Shown: in pieces, positions 34,407-43,504 of the stretch
Position numbering within the stretch: position 1 is the stretch's first letter
Layout: each line of letters begins with the position of its first letter
NCBI GenBank assembly: GCA_964530825.1
Contig: CAZHCA010000016.1
Location: forward strand, 1 to 64,000
Direction: 5' to 3'
Origin: CAZHCA01 sp964530825
GTDB lineage: Bacteria > Bacteroidota > Bacteroidia > Chitinophagales > Saprospiraceae
DNA: 64,000 nucleotides
Notes under the pieces: model-generated
Databases searched by the model: none
What the model was told of the DNA's origin: nothing
The model's input: only the letters and a program-made list of their open reading frames with translations
Translations under genes and position numbers: made by a program

Positions 34407-35816
34407 TTAAATATTTGAATAGACGAGGTAATCCCAGGGATTCATACGCAGCGTCATTCCAGGCTTGATATCGACCGCACGACCGTTGAATACGCTGCGA
34501 AACTCACCGGTAGGTGTTCCTTCAGGCACCTCGATTTGGTGGGGTCGTTCACTGGCGTTGACGAATACCACTACCTGATGGTCATCCTTCTCCCGGTAGA
34601 ATGCGACAATATCTTCCGGTGCACTGGTTTCGATGAACTGGGGTATGCCACCGGCAGTATCATTCCAGAGGGCCTTATTGCGGTGCTTCAGTTCTAATAG
34701 GCGCTTATAATAGTTTTCTTTTTCCAGGTTGCCCCACTCGATTTCATCCTTCTCAAAAAACTTAAGGCGTTTATCGAGTCCAGCCTCCTGGCCGCTGTAC
34801 AGCAAAGGCATACCGTCAAAAGTATAGGCCAGAATACCCATGGCGTCAGCCGCTTCGCCCATTCGTTCCTCGATGGTGCCATTCCAAGAGTTTTCGTCGT
34901 GGTTGGTCAAAAACTGAATCTGGTATCCGCGTTCAAACGTTTGGCGATATTCCTCGTACCAAGCTTTTACCTCTGTAGCATCGGCCTTGCCCTGAGCGAT
35001 CTCATTCAACAGGTGATGAAAAGCCCAACCATAGGATACATCGATTCCCCCTTCGTTGATGTAAGGGGCATCCTCGGTTTCGGCAAGCAGAAAAATATCC
35101 TGATTGGCCTTTTTCAAGGCCTTGGTGGCTTGCTTGTAAAAATCAAGTGGTTGGTTATGAGCCGAATCAAACCGGAATCCGTCAATGCCGACTTCATTAA
35201 TCCAAAACAGCATGGCTTCGATCATCGCTTCCCGCATTTCCGGGTTATCGAAATTGAGTTCGGCTACATCGTACCAATCCGTAGGGTTTCCGCGGTCAGA
35301 AGGATGCACGATGGTATCGGTTTGGGGATCGCGGGTATACCAGCCGGGGTGCTCGGTGATCCAAGGATGGTCCCACCCGGTATGGTTGGGTACCCAATCG
35401 AGGATGACTTTCATATCCATATCGTGTATGCGCTGCACCAATGCTTTAAATTCCTCCAAGGTACCGAACTTTGGATTTACTGCCCGGTAATCGGCCGGTG
35501 CGTAATACGATCCCAATGGTCCCTTCCGCTTCACCTCACTGATGGGGTGGATCGGCATGAACCAGAGAATGTCGACGCCCATCGCTTTCAGGCGGGGTAG
35601 GTGCTCGGCAAAAGCAGCCAGGGTGCCTTCCCGGGTATATTGGCGCAGATTAACCTCGTAAAGGTTGTTGTTAGCTGCCCATTCCGGACCGGCAATGTCT
35701 ATTTCCATTTCTTGTGATTTGGCTTCGGTCGCATTTTCGGCATCAGCCTTTTCCTGATTGCAAGACCAAATAAACAAGGCGATTAAAGCACAAATGGCAA
35801 ACAATTTTTTCTCCAT
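34407..35816 (-). CDS. GH13 alpha-amylase family lipoprotein
   Basis: 469 residues with a lipobox (ALIALFIWSC, Cys at about 19) predicting outer-membrane anchoring. Glycoside hydrolase family 13 motifs are intact: DWVPNHTGWDHPW (region I), the nucleophile Asp in GFRFDSAH (II), the acid Glu in LLAETED (III) and FLTNHDEN (IV). The C-terminal beta domain ends in NPWDYLVYSNI. It hydrolyses alpha-glucans, probably at the cell surface. It is the first gene of a three-gene operon with the MFS transporter and the 2H protein. Confidence 0.9.
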   Translation of the reverse strand: MEKKLFAICALIALFIWSCNQEKADAENATEAKSQEMEIDIAGPEWAANNNLYEVNLRQYTREGTLAAFAEHLPRLKAMGVDILWFMPIHPISEVKRKGPLGSYYAPADYRAVNPKFGTLEEFKALVQRIHDMDMKVILDWVPNHTGWDHPWITEHPGWYTRDPQTDTIVHPSDRGNPTDWYDVAELNFDNPEMREAMIEAMLFWINEVGIDGFRFDSAHNQPLDFYKQATKALKKANQDIFLLAETEDAPYINEGGIDVSYGWAFHHLLNEIAQGKADATEVKAWYEEYRQTFERGYQIQFLTNHDENSWNGTIEERMGEAADAMGILAYTFDGMPLLYSGQEAGLDKRLKFFEKDEIEWGNLEKENYYKRLLELKHRNKALWNDTAGGIPQFIETSAPEDIVAFYREKDDHQVVVFVNASERPHQIEVPEGTPTGEFRSVFNGRAVDIKPGMTLRMNPWDYLVYSNI

Positions 35817-35953
35817 GATCGCGTGGTCAAGGTTTTAGTTAATAATGATAGGAAAAAATTGAGCAAAATATAACGGTTTTGGAAGAAAGGTGTAGATAAG
35901 GAATAGGTCTTATGTTATCCTAGCCCAAATACTAATCCCTGTAACGCCAACAT

Positions 35954-36484
35954 TCAATTTTGCGCCTCCTTGACGCCGAACTGCTCGCGCGTAGGCATGG
36001 AGAGCAGATTGATAATCTTGATGGATGCCGACTCGGCAACCCCAAAATTTTTGGTGCGCACCCATGACATGGTGTTTTGGTCGGCCGTGAGCCCTTGGAT
36101 CTGATACTCCACATCGTCTTTATCATTGGTAGCGGAGTCGCAACGCAATGTCGGGTAATTTTCCCCTTGTCGCAGAAACCAGGTTCCAGATCCTTGTTTT
36201 TCTGTCCAGTGGCCGTATTCATAAGTGCCGTCACCGAGAAATCGGAACCAACGACCTTTATTGAATTCAAATTTATCCTTGTTGTGAATCTCAGGAATGT
36301 AGTATTCAATTACCCAGAAGTTGCGTTGAAGCACATTGGAAAAACGCGAATTGTCGGGGATCACAGCGGGCATAGCCGATCCGACCACCGCTCCTTGGGC
36401 GCTTTGAGCGGTATCGCCCGCATCTTGCTGGCAGGAAGAGAACATACCCAGTAAAGCAATCAAAATGAACCTCTGTACTCGCAT
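35954..36484 (-). CDS. Uncharacterised lipoprotein
   Basis: 176 residues with lipoprotein signal peptide (FILIALLGMFSSC, Cys about residue 18). The mature part has a low-complexity linker (residues 20-40) and a domain with many aromatic residues, including FLGDGTYEYGHWTEKQGSGTW, reminiscent of lipocalin-like proteins (a 'GTY/GTW' beta-meander), but I do not recognise a family. It is monocistronic and divergent from the DUF1800 gene. Confidence 0.65.
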   Translation of the reverse strand: MRVQRFILIALLGMFSSCQQDAGDTAQSAQGAVVGSAMPAVIPDNSRFSNVLQRNFWVIEYYIPEIHNKDKFEFNKGRWFRFLGDGTYEYGHWTEKQGSGTWFLRQGENYPTLRCDSATNDKDDVEYQIQGLTADQNTMSWVRTKNFGVAESASIKIINLLSMPTREQFGVKEAQN

Positions 36485-36719
36485 GGTATTTTATTTTTGT
36501 TCATGAAATTATGGGCTGAAAATAGTTTTTTTCAAGCGGATTATCACCATCCAGTAATTGCTACCCTTTTCCAGAAAATCCTAGCAAAACGTTAAAATCG
36601 CCCATGTTGTCTTAATTTTTTTGGCATATATCATTTTTTAATCTCTTTCGGCGTTAAACCTATACCCTTCACGAGCGTCCAACATTCCGATTTTTTCCTT
36701 AACGATCAAAACTTTTTCT

Positions 36720-38381
36720 ATGAACCGTAGAGCTACCCTTGCTAAGCTTATGGGTAAACAAACGGCTGCCCCTGCCCGGGTTACAGCACCGCCGCCACCG
36801 CCCAGCAGCGGCCTGGAGCCGTTTACGGGACCGTACACCAAATTCGAAGCAGCGCATTTGTTGCGCCGCACTCTTTTCGGACCCACTAAAGCCGAAATAC
36901 TTTCCTCTGTAGACGCAGGTCTGGAAGCCACGCTGGGTGAATTGCTCATGGAACGACCATTACCCAGTCCGCCAGTCAATTACGATGACCCAAATAATGC
37001 AGAAGTACCCCTTGGGGAAACCTGGGTGGATGCCCCCTACTCTAGCAACGAGGACCTGCTAGCGCGCAACCGGTCCCTAGCTGCCTGGACCATCGGGCGT
37101 TTGATGGCCGGCGAAATTTCGGTACGCGAAAAGATGACGCTTTTCTGGATCAACCACTTCGCTATCTCCAATGTCAATGATCCCAAATACTACTACCGTT
37201 ACGCCTCCACCCTGCGCGGGAATGCCTTGGGTAATTTCCGCGATTTGGTAAAAGCAATTACAATCGACCCAGCCATGCTGCGCTTCCTAAACGGCAATCA
37301 GAATACGGCGCAGTCGCCTAACGAGAACTATGCCCGTGAGCTGTTCGAACTGTTCTCCATCGGCAAAGGCCCGCAAATTGGACCGGGTGACTACACCTAT
37401 TACACAGAACAAGACATCCTGGAGGTCTCGCGTATCCTGACGGGCTGGCGTGATGTAGGCTACCGCTCACCGCGCGTGGGGGAAATCTCGGTCGAATTTC
37501 GACCTTTCCGCCACGATCAGGGCACGAAGCAGCTTTCCGACAAATTCGACAATGCAATTATTCAAAATATGGGCGCTGATGAATTCGCCCATCTGATTGA
37601 CATCATTTTCCAAAATCCGGCCACGGCGCGCCATATCTGCCGTAAACTGTACCGCTGGTTTGTCTACTACATCATTGATGAGCAGGTGGAAGCCAACGTC
37701 ATCGAGCCTATGGCGCAGATCATGGTCGACAACGACTACGCAATACGGCCTGCGCTGGAGGCGCTATTGCGCAGCAACCACTTCTTCGACCAGCTCAGTG
37801 TAGGCCCGATGATCAAAAATCCGCTCGACTTTATCGTGTCGGCATTCCGGCCGCTTCATATCGGTGTCCCCGGTAATTATCAGATTCAGTACGGCGTTTG
37901 GTCGCGGATTTACAGCCTGGCGCACGAGCAACAGATGAATTACTATCAAGTACCCGAAGTAGCTGGCTGGAAGGCTTATTACCAGGGACCGCTTTATTAC
38001 CGCACCTGGATCAACTCCTCGACTTTACCAGTACGCATGAATTTTACCGACGTCTTGGTAACCTCTGGGTTCCGGTTGGGCGAACAGCTGCGCATCGAAT
38101 TCAAACCGTTGGAGTTTCTGGAAACCATGGACGACCCGGCCGACCCGAATGCATTGATTGCCGAATTCGCCGAAACCCTGATGCCGCAACCGCTTACGGA
38201 AGGGCAAATCAGCGCACTGAAGGAAATCCTCATCCCGGGATTACCGGATTTCGAATGGACCGTGGAGTACCAGCAATACCTGACCAATCCCGATGATCTG
38301 GAGCTTGCTGAATCGGTAGCCAACCGCGTTAAGGGCCTGGTGCGCGCTATGTTGAACCTGCCCGAATTTTATTTAAGCTAA
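36720..38381 (+). CDS. DUF1800 family protein
   Basis: 553 residues of the DUF1800 family. Typical segments are FEAAHLLRRTLFGPTKAEI near the N-terminus, KMTLFWINHFAIS, NENYARELFELFSIGKG, and VSRILTGWRD. A Pro-rich stretch lies at residues 20-30. No classical signal peptide is obvious. DUF1800 genes are almost always followed by a DUF1501 gene, as here with a 34-base gap. The pair is conserved in many phyla, but its function is unknown. Confidence 0.9.
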   Translation: MNRRATLAKLMGKQTAAPARVTAPPPPPSSGLEPFTGPYTKFEAAHLLRRTLFGPTKAEILSSVDAGLEATLGELLMERPLPSPPVNYDDPNNAEVPLGETWVDAPYSSNEDLLARNRSLAAWTIGRLMAGEISVREKMTLFWINHFAISNVNDPKYYYRYASTLRGNALGNFRDLVKAITIDPAMLRFLNGNQNTAQSPNENYARELFELFSIGKGPQIGPGDYTYYTEQDILEVSRILTGWRDVGYRSPRVGEISVEFRPFRHDQGTKQLSDKFDNAIIQNMGADEFAHLIDIIFQNPATARHICRKLYRWFVYYIIDEQVEANVIEPMAQIMVDNDYAIRPALEALLRSNHFFDQLSVGPMIKNPLDFIVSAFRPLHIGVPGNYQIQYGVWSRIYSLAHEQQMNYYQVPEVAGWKAYYQGPLYYRTWINSSTLPVRMNFTDVLVTSGFRLGEQLRIEFKPLEFLETMDDPADPNALIAEFAETLMPQPLTEGQISALKEILIPGLPDFEWTVEYQQYLTNPDDLELAESVANRVKGLVRAMLNLPEFYLS

Positions 38382-38415
38382 AACCTGTAATCCCAAGGTT
38401 CAAAAAAGAAAAATC

Positions 38416-39969
38416 ATGAAAAGAAGATCATTTATAAGAGCCAGCACGGCCATCAGCCTTCCCATGGCCCTGGGCGGGTTTTCCCTGAAGGCAATGGGCC
38501 GTTCGAACCTTTTTTACGGTATGAACCCGGATAACGATCGTATATTGGTCCTCATTCAGCTCAACGGCGGAAACGACGGCTTGAACATGCTTCTTCCCCT
38601 CGACCAGTACGACCGCTTGGCCAACGCGCGCCAAAATGTGATCCTGGCGGAGAAAGACGTGTTGAAGATCAACGACACCATGGGTTTCCACAAATCTATG
38701 CCAGAGACCGCCGAGCTCTACAACAAAGGGCTGCTCAAGATCGTCCAGTCGGTCGGTTACCCCAACCAAAACCGTTCCCACTTCCGCTCAATGGATATCT
38801 GGCAGACCGCCTCACCGGCCGAAGAAACCTGGACCTCTGGCTGGCTGGGTCGCTATTTCGAAAACTTTCATCCACAGTTCCCAGAAGGCTATCCCAATAC
38901 CGAAGAGCCCGACCCTTTTGCCATCACGATTGGAAATATCGTTTCCGAGACCTGCCAGGGGACAGCCGTCAATTACAGCATGACCCTCAATGATCCGTTC
39001 TCCCTTCGCCCGCTGGCCGATAGCGGTGATACGGCCCTGCCGGATACGCCCTATGGCGACGAGCTCGATTTCCTGCGCACAACCATCGCGCAAACGAACG
39101 CCTACTCCGATAGCATTACGGCTGCTGCCGAGAAGGGCGTAAACGTCACGAACTACCCGGTATACAATAACCTTGCCCAGCAACTGAAAAATGTAGCTCT
39201 GCTCATTTCGGGTGGACTCAAAACCAATGTCTACGTCGTGAGCCTAGGTGGCTTCGATACGCACGCCAACCAGGTTGAAGAGGACTATCCCGACTTGGGA
39301 GTACACGCCGAGTTGCTGCAGTACCTGTCAGAAGCGATTTGGGCCTTCCACGAAGATATGCGTCGCCAGGGCTTTGGTGACCGGGTAATGGGTATGACCT
39401 TCTCGGAATTCGGACGCCAGATCCGCTCTAACGCCAGCTTCGGCACAGACCACGGTACTGCGGCACCCCTAATGGTGTTCGGTTCTTGTATTGACCCGGG
39501 CGTACTGGGTACCAACCCCCAAATACCGGCCGAGGTGGAAGCACAGGAAGGTGTACCCATGCAGTACGACTTTCGCGATGTGTATGGCTCTATGCTGATG
39601 GACTGGTTCGAGCTGGAAGAGGAAGTGGTACGGGAGATCCTGCACCCAGATTTTCAGCACCTGCCCATTGTAGGGAACTGCCTGGTTACTAGCACAAAGG
39701 AACGCGACCCTAGCGAATTACTGGCCGCTAAAGCCTACCCCAACCCGTTCCGTGATTGGACCACCATCGAATTTGAATCTCAGGGTGGTTGGGTCAAAGT
39801 GAGCGTTTACAACGCCATGGGGGCCGAAGTGCAGGTATTGACCAATCAAAACCTTCTAGCCGGTCAACACCAATTAAGGCTGGACGGGAGCCGCCTGCCA
39901 GCAGGAAATTACTACTTTCGCATACAGCATGGTAATGACCAGGTAACCAAGCCGCTTATTAAGCAATAG
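38416..39969 (+). CDS. DUF1501 protein with a T9SS sorting tail
   Basis: 517 residues. N-terminal MKRRSFIRASTAISLPMALGG resembles a twin-arginine signal. The DUF1501 body (alkaline-phosphatase-like superfamily) shows LIQLNGGNDGLNMLLPL, FHKSMPE, FRSMDIWQTASP, GGFDTHANQ, and the SEFGRQIRSNASFGTDHGTAAP block. The last ~75 residues, beginning AKAYPNPFRDWTTIEFE and ending TKPLIKQ, form a type A C-terminal T9SS sorting domain. Exported and probably anchored on the cell surface, in partnership with the DUF1800 protein. Confidence 0.9.
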   Translation: MKRRSFIRASTAISLPMALGGFSLKAMGRSNLFYGMNPDNDRILVLIQLNGGNDGLNMLLPLDQYDRLANARQNVILAEKDVLKINDTMGFHKSMPETAELYNKGLLKIVQSVGYPNQNRSHFRSMDIWQTASPAEETWTSGWLGRYFENFHPQFPEGYPNTEEPDPFAITIGNIVSETCQGTAVNYSMTLNDPFSLRPLADSGDTALPDTPYGDELDFLRTTIAQTNAYSDSITAAAEKGVNVTNYPVYNNLAQQLKNVALLISGGLKTNVYVVSLGGFDTHANQVEEDYPDLGVHAELLQYLSEAIWAFHEDMRRQGFGDRVMGMTFSEFGRQIRSNASFGTDHGTAAPLMVFGSCIDPGVLGTNPQIPAEVEAQEGVPMQYDFRDVYGSMLMDWFELEEEVVREILHPDFQHLPIVGNCLVTSTKERDPSELLAAKAYPNPFRDWTTIEFESQGGWVKVSVYNAMGAEVQVLTNQNLLAGQHQLRLDGSRLPAGNYYFRIQHGNDQVTKPLIKQ

Positions 39970-39980
39970 CACAAACGCCA

Positions 39981-40015
39981 ACAATGCCCTGCTGCTCAAA
40001 GCAGTAGGGCATTGT
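39981..40015. terminator. Hairpin between the convergent DUF1501 and ClpB-like genes
   Basis: ACAATGCCCTGCTGC (39981-39995) pairs with GCAGTAGGGCATTGT (40001-40015), loop TCAAA, one G-U pair. No T run follows on either strand, so it may be a weak, bidirectional or rho-dependent structure rather than a classical terminator. Confidence 0.55.
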
Positions 40016-40032
40016 CCAGGAAAGGCAAACAA

Positions 40033-43000
40033 CTACGCATTCAGTTGTGCAGCCACCAAGACCTTTAATTCGTCCGGATTCATTTGGTAAGCATTAGAAA
40101 AACCGGTACGCAGATCCGTCAGGGTTTTTTCACCGTCATACAATCGGATAATGGTCTGCCGGTCTTTGGAAAATGACCTGCCTTCCGGATCTTCAATATC
40201 GAGACGCACCGGGAGGGGAGGCTGATTGCGCCGCCTGAAAAAGTGGACGCCACATTCGCCGATCAAGATCTCTTTAAGGCCAAAGCCCTCGACTTGGATC
40301 CGCCCTTCTTCCGGCTGGGTCGTAAAGCTGAAGTCTAGACGATCCATCAGCGCCTGATATTGATGGAGCAGGTATTCCACTTCGGTTTCGCCCCGGCCGA
40401 TAATCATGCTCTGGATAACCAACTGCAGCCGGTCATATTGCTGGTTACGCAGCCCGTCCAGGGCTAATTCCAACAATACCACGTCAAGGTGATTATCGAT
40501 AAACTCGGTTTTTAGACCGTCGTATTGGTTATTTGCCACCTGATAGGCATCGACCAATTCCTGCAGGGCAGCATCCTGGAAAAAATAGGCTTTCCAGTCC
40601 TCCATCGAGCTATGGTCTTCTTTGGGGCGCTGCAACGCCTTGCGCAAGCGTAGGGGCGACCGGATGGCATCCGTAAAGAGCCAATCGTCAAAGCCGAGTG
40701 TAATCTTTTGCAAGTGATCCTTGCAATCGCGAATCCGCTTTTGCAAGTCAAAAATCGGCCAAGATTCCAGCACTTTGCCTTCATCGGAAAGAATCTGGCC
40801 TTCGGGCCCTTGGAGGGTTGCCGTCACCGCTCCAACTTGCTTGTCCATCAACTCTACCCGATCCAGTAATTTACGGTAGAACTGCTTACCGGCTTGCTTT
40901 GATTCAGGAGCCGCAGGAAGTGGGATTTCATCTAATGGATCGGCGAAGGACAAGGGGGTCACACTTGGCACGATCCAGTTGTCCTGGAGGTCCACTTCCA
41001 GAATGATCGGCTGGTCGCTGCGTAACCGGATGAGTTGTTCGGCAGTCAAAGCCGTGAGGTCCCGTTCAATCTGACGGCGAAGCGCCCGCCCGCCCATGTG
41101 CTTATCGTAACCGCGTTCGGCCACCCAATCCATTGCGGCTTTGGTGATATTTACAATGGTGGTACGCCGGATAAAGCCGTCGCGCTGTAACAGTTGATTG
41201 ATCTGCAGGCGGGTAATCCCTTTGATGTGCTCCTTCTGAAGGGGAGAAAAGACCACTACCTGATCGATGCGGTTGATAAATTCTGGCCGGAAGATCTTGC
41301 GCAAAGCCTTGAAGTAAATGGCGCGGTCGGCCTGGCCTTTTTTGTACCCTACCTCTGCCCGGATATCCTCCGCTCCGGCATTCGAAGTCATGATAATCAC
41401 CACATTGGAAAAATCAACCGTCCGGCCCAGGCTGTCGGTCAGGCGCCCCTCATCGAGTACCTGCAACAGTAGGTCGTGGACCTCGGGGATAGCCTTTTCA
41501 ATTTCATCCAACAGCAGGATACCAAAGGGCTGATACCGGATGGCACCGGTGAGCTGCCCTTCCGGATTTTGCCGGTCCCCGATCAGCCGCTCGACAGCTC
41601 CTTCTTCATTATATTCATTCATATCGAATCGCAGCAGTTGATCATCGCGACCGGTAAGGATCTGTGCCAGCACTTTGGCGGCCTGGGTTTTACCTACTCC
41701 AGTCGGACCGACGAAGAGGAATGAACTGACCGGCTTTTGCTTATCGACCAGCTTAGACTTCATCAAATTGATTACATTAGCCAGGGCCTTTACCGCTTCT
41801 TCCTGACCGAAGAGCTGCTGCCGGATAACCTCTTCGATCTGTTCTTTTTCAAAAGCGACGATGGGGTCAAAAATCTGCTCTTTTAATCCGCTGAAAGCTT
41901 GGAATGCTTCTCGCACCTGCTCGCGATCAATATCCTGATGGCGGTACTTGGTCGACAGTTGCTGCAGCAGCTTCATGACACTGCCGGGCAGCGGTTGGTT
42001 GCGCAAATAGTTTCGCTGAATGTGCAGGAGCTGCTGGATTGCGCGCACCGATATCCGGCAACCCTGCTGAGCTTCCAGATTGGCTCGTTGTTCCAAAATG
42101 ATATGGATCGCCGTTTGGTAGTCGACCTCCAGCACGCGGAACACCTGGAACAAGTCACTAAAGCTGCGGTCCTGTTCTTGAATAACGCTCCACTCCTCGA
42201 AGGAAGCAATGAGAATAGTTTGCAGCTGTCGCTGTTCTAGGTAGGGTTTTAAGACATCGCTGAGGGAAAGATCGTTTTTCGAAGATTTTCCAACTCGTAG
42301 TAAAGCGACCGGGTTATCGATCAGAAGTTTATGGGCAAACTCGCTGCGTTCCGGTTGCATGAGGAAGTCCAGGATGGCTTCGAAGCGTTGCTGCCACTGC
42401 CCGATAATACTCATTCCGGTAATGACGCGGGTAGGATCTACTAAATAGATACGCTCCAGTGTCTCGGCCGCTTTGTCCTGATTTTTTTCCATATACCGCC
42501 AAATCACTTCATTGACCAGGGTATGCCGCCCCACCCCCTCGGCACCGACCAGCACGATAGGCGTTTTTCCCTGTTCGTAGATGATCTGATAAAGATTTTG
42601 GACCTCGTAGTCGCGGTAATAGGCACGACCCAATTCGTGCGGATATTTTTCGTTTAGATCCTGACCCACCTTCGACATTTCCACCGCTCCTTCGAAGTCG
42701 CTGGTCTGGTTGAAAAAAGAAAAGAAAAAGGACCGTTCTTCCCGCTCCAACGGGAAGTCCTGATAGTTGATCTGAAGTTCGACTGGGACTTCGGTAATAA
42801 ACTCCCGTTTATCAGAATAAAAAACCTGTACATTGAATCCTTCCTGCAGGTCGGACCGGATCTCTTGCAGGCGTCGGCGCAACAGCTTCTGGGCAGTGCT
42901 CCGCAGGGCCTTTTGCTTTATAGCTTCAGCATTTAGAATCGCCATTTGATTATCGACGCGAGGAAAGGATAAAAAAGTAAGGCCGCGCAAATTTAGAAAC

Positions 43001-43299
43001 AGCAATCCAAAATTTCCACTCACGAATTCGGGCCCCAGTTTGAACTCAAAGTGGAGTTGGCGGTAGTACAATGCGGGCTTAAACAAAAGCCATCCGAAGG
43101 AAGAAAGGTGTTGTCTATTGAAAGTCATTCCATTGTAGACCTCGCGAAATTCGCTCCGGAAACGAGCGATAGCATTCTTATAGCGTCGGTGAACGCCGAT
43201 GGGATAGGGTTGGAGGGCTGGTCGTACCACAAACTGGGGGTATTCGCCCATCTGGGTGTTTTGTACCAGCACCGGTATCTGAAGGGAAAGATGACGCAT
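40033..43299 (-). CDS. ClpB-like double AAA+ protein with degenerate D1 and C-terminal PCRF-like domain
   Basis: 1088 residues from the ATG at 43299. The N-terminal ~220 residues are not a Clp N-domain and are unrecognised. D1 is degenerate: GAEGVGRHT replaces the Walker A Lys with Arg (residues 252-260), and Walker B reads LLIDN (325-329). D2 is intact: GPTGVGKT (531-538), LLLDE (595-599), MTSNAGAEDI, arginine finger in FINRID, sensor 2 in GGRALRRQIERDL. A helical extension (about 795-950) leads into a stretch (954-1037: MIIGRGETEVEYL, KEILIGECGVHFFRRR) that resembles the PCRF domain of class I peptide chain release factors; no GGQ domain follows. Function unknown; probably an ATP-driven remodelling machine. 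Confidence 0.72.
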   Translation of the reverse strand: MRHLSLQIPVLVQNTQMGEYPQFVVRPALQPYPIGVHRRYKNAIARFRSEFREVYNGMTFNRQHLSSFGWLLFKPALYYRQLHFEFKLGPEFVSGNFGLLFLNLRGLTFLSFPRVDNQMAILNAEAIKQKALRSTAQKLLRRRLQEIRSDLQEGFNVQVFYSDKREFITEVPVELQINYQDFPLEREERSFFFSFFNQTSDFEGAVEMSKVGQDLNEKYPHELGRAYYRDYEVQNLYQIIYEQGKTPIVLVGAEGVGRHTLVNEVIWRYMEKNQDKAAETLERIYLVDPTRVITGMSIIGQWQQRFEAILDFLMQPERSEFAHKLLIDNPVALLRVGKSSKNDLSLSDVLKPYLEQRQLQTILIASFEEWSVIQEQDRSFSDLFQVFRVLEVDYQTAIHIILEQRANLEAQQGCRISVRAIQQLLHIQRNYLRNQPLPGSVMKLLQQLSTKYRHQDIDREQVREAFQAFSGLKEQIFDPIVAFEKEQIEEVIRQQLFGQEEAVKALANVINLMKSKLVDKQKPVSSFLFVGPTGVGKTQAAKVLAQILTGRDDQLLRFDMNEYNEEGAVERLIGDRQNPEGQLTGAIRYQPFGILLLDEIEKAIPEVHDLLLQVLDEGRLTDSLGRTVDFSNVVIIMTSNAGAEDIRAEVGYKKGQADRAIYFKALRKIFRPEFINRIDQVVVFSPLQKEHIKGITRLQINQLLQRDGFIRRTTIVNITKAAMDWVAERGYDKHMGGRALRRQIERDLTALTAEQLIRLRSDQPIILEVDLQDNWIVPSVTPLSFADPLDEIPLPAAPESKQAGKQFYRKLLDRVELMDKQVGAVTATLQGPEGQILSDEGKVLESWPIFDLQKRIRDCKDHLQKITLGFDDWLFTDAIRSPLRLRKALQRPKEDHSSMEDWKAYFFQDAALQELVDAYQVANNQYDGLKTEFIDNHLDVVLLELALDGLRNQQYDRLQLVIQSMIIGRGETEVEYLLHQYQALMDRLDFSFTTQPEEGRIQVEGFGLKEILIGECGVHFFRRRNQPPLPVRLDIEDPEGRSFSKDRQTIIRLYDGEKTLTDLRTGFSNAYQMNPDELKVLVAAQLNA

Positions 43300-43504
43300 A
43301 GAATGGATCGATTTTAGCCTACTAAAATACCCAATGCTCCTTTGGTTTCCAAGGATGGCCAATCCATTTCTAGCAATCGTTAAAATGACGCAGAATAGCT
43401 AAAGCCGCTTTTCATACCGGTGCAGCCTAACCTCGTCAAACAGAATCCCCAAACACACGTTTAATCATTGGTTATTTTCTGAAATGCTCACCAAAATCGT
43501 TCCT

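Noticed and set aside
34899..35600. 233-codon frame antisense to the amylase gene
   Set aside because: The amylase frame has all GH13 motifs; this one has no recognisable domain.
40033..43299. Reading the protein as a true release factor or as ClpV of a type VI secretion system
   Set aside because: There is no GGQ domain, and no sheath, tube or baseplate genes lie nearby; the N-domain also differs from ClpV.
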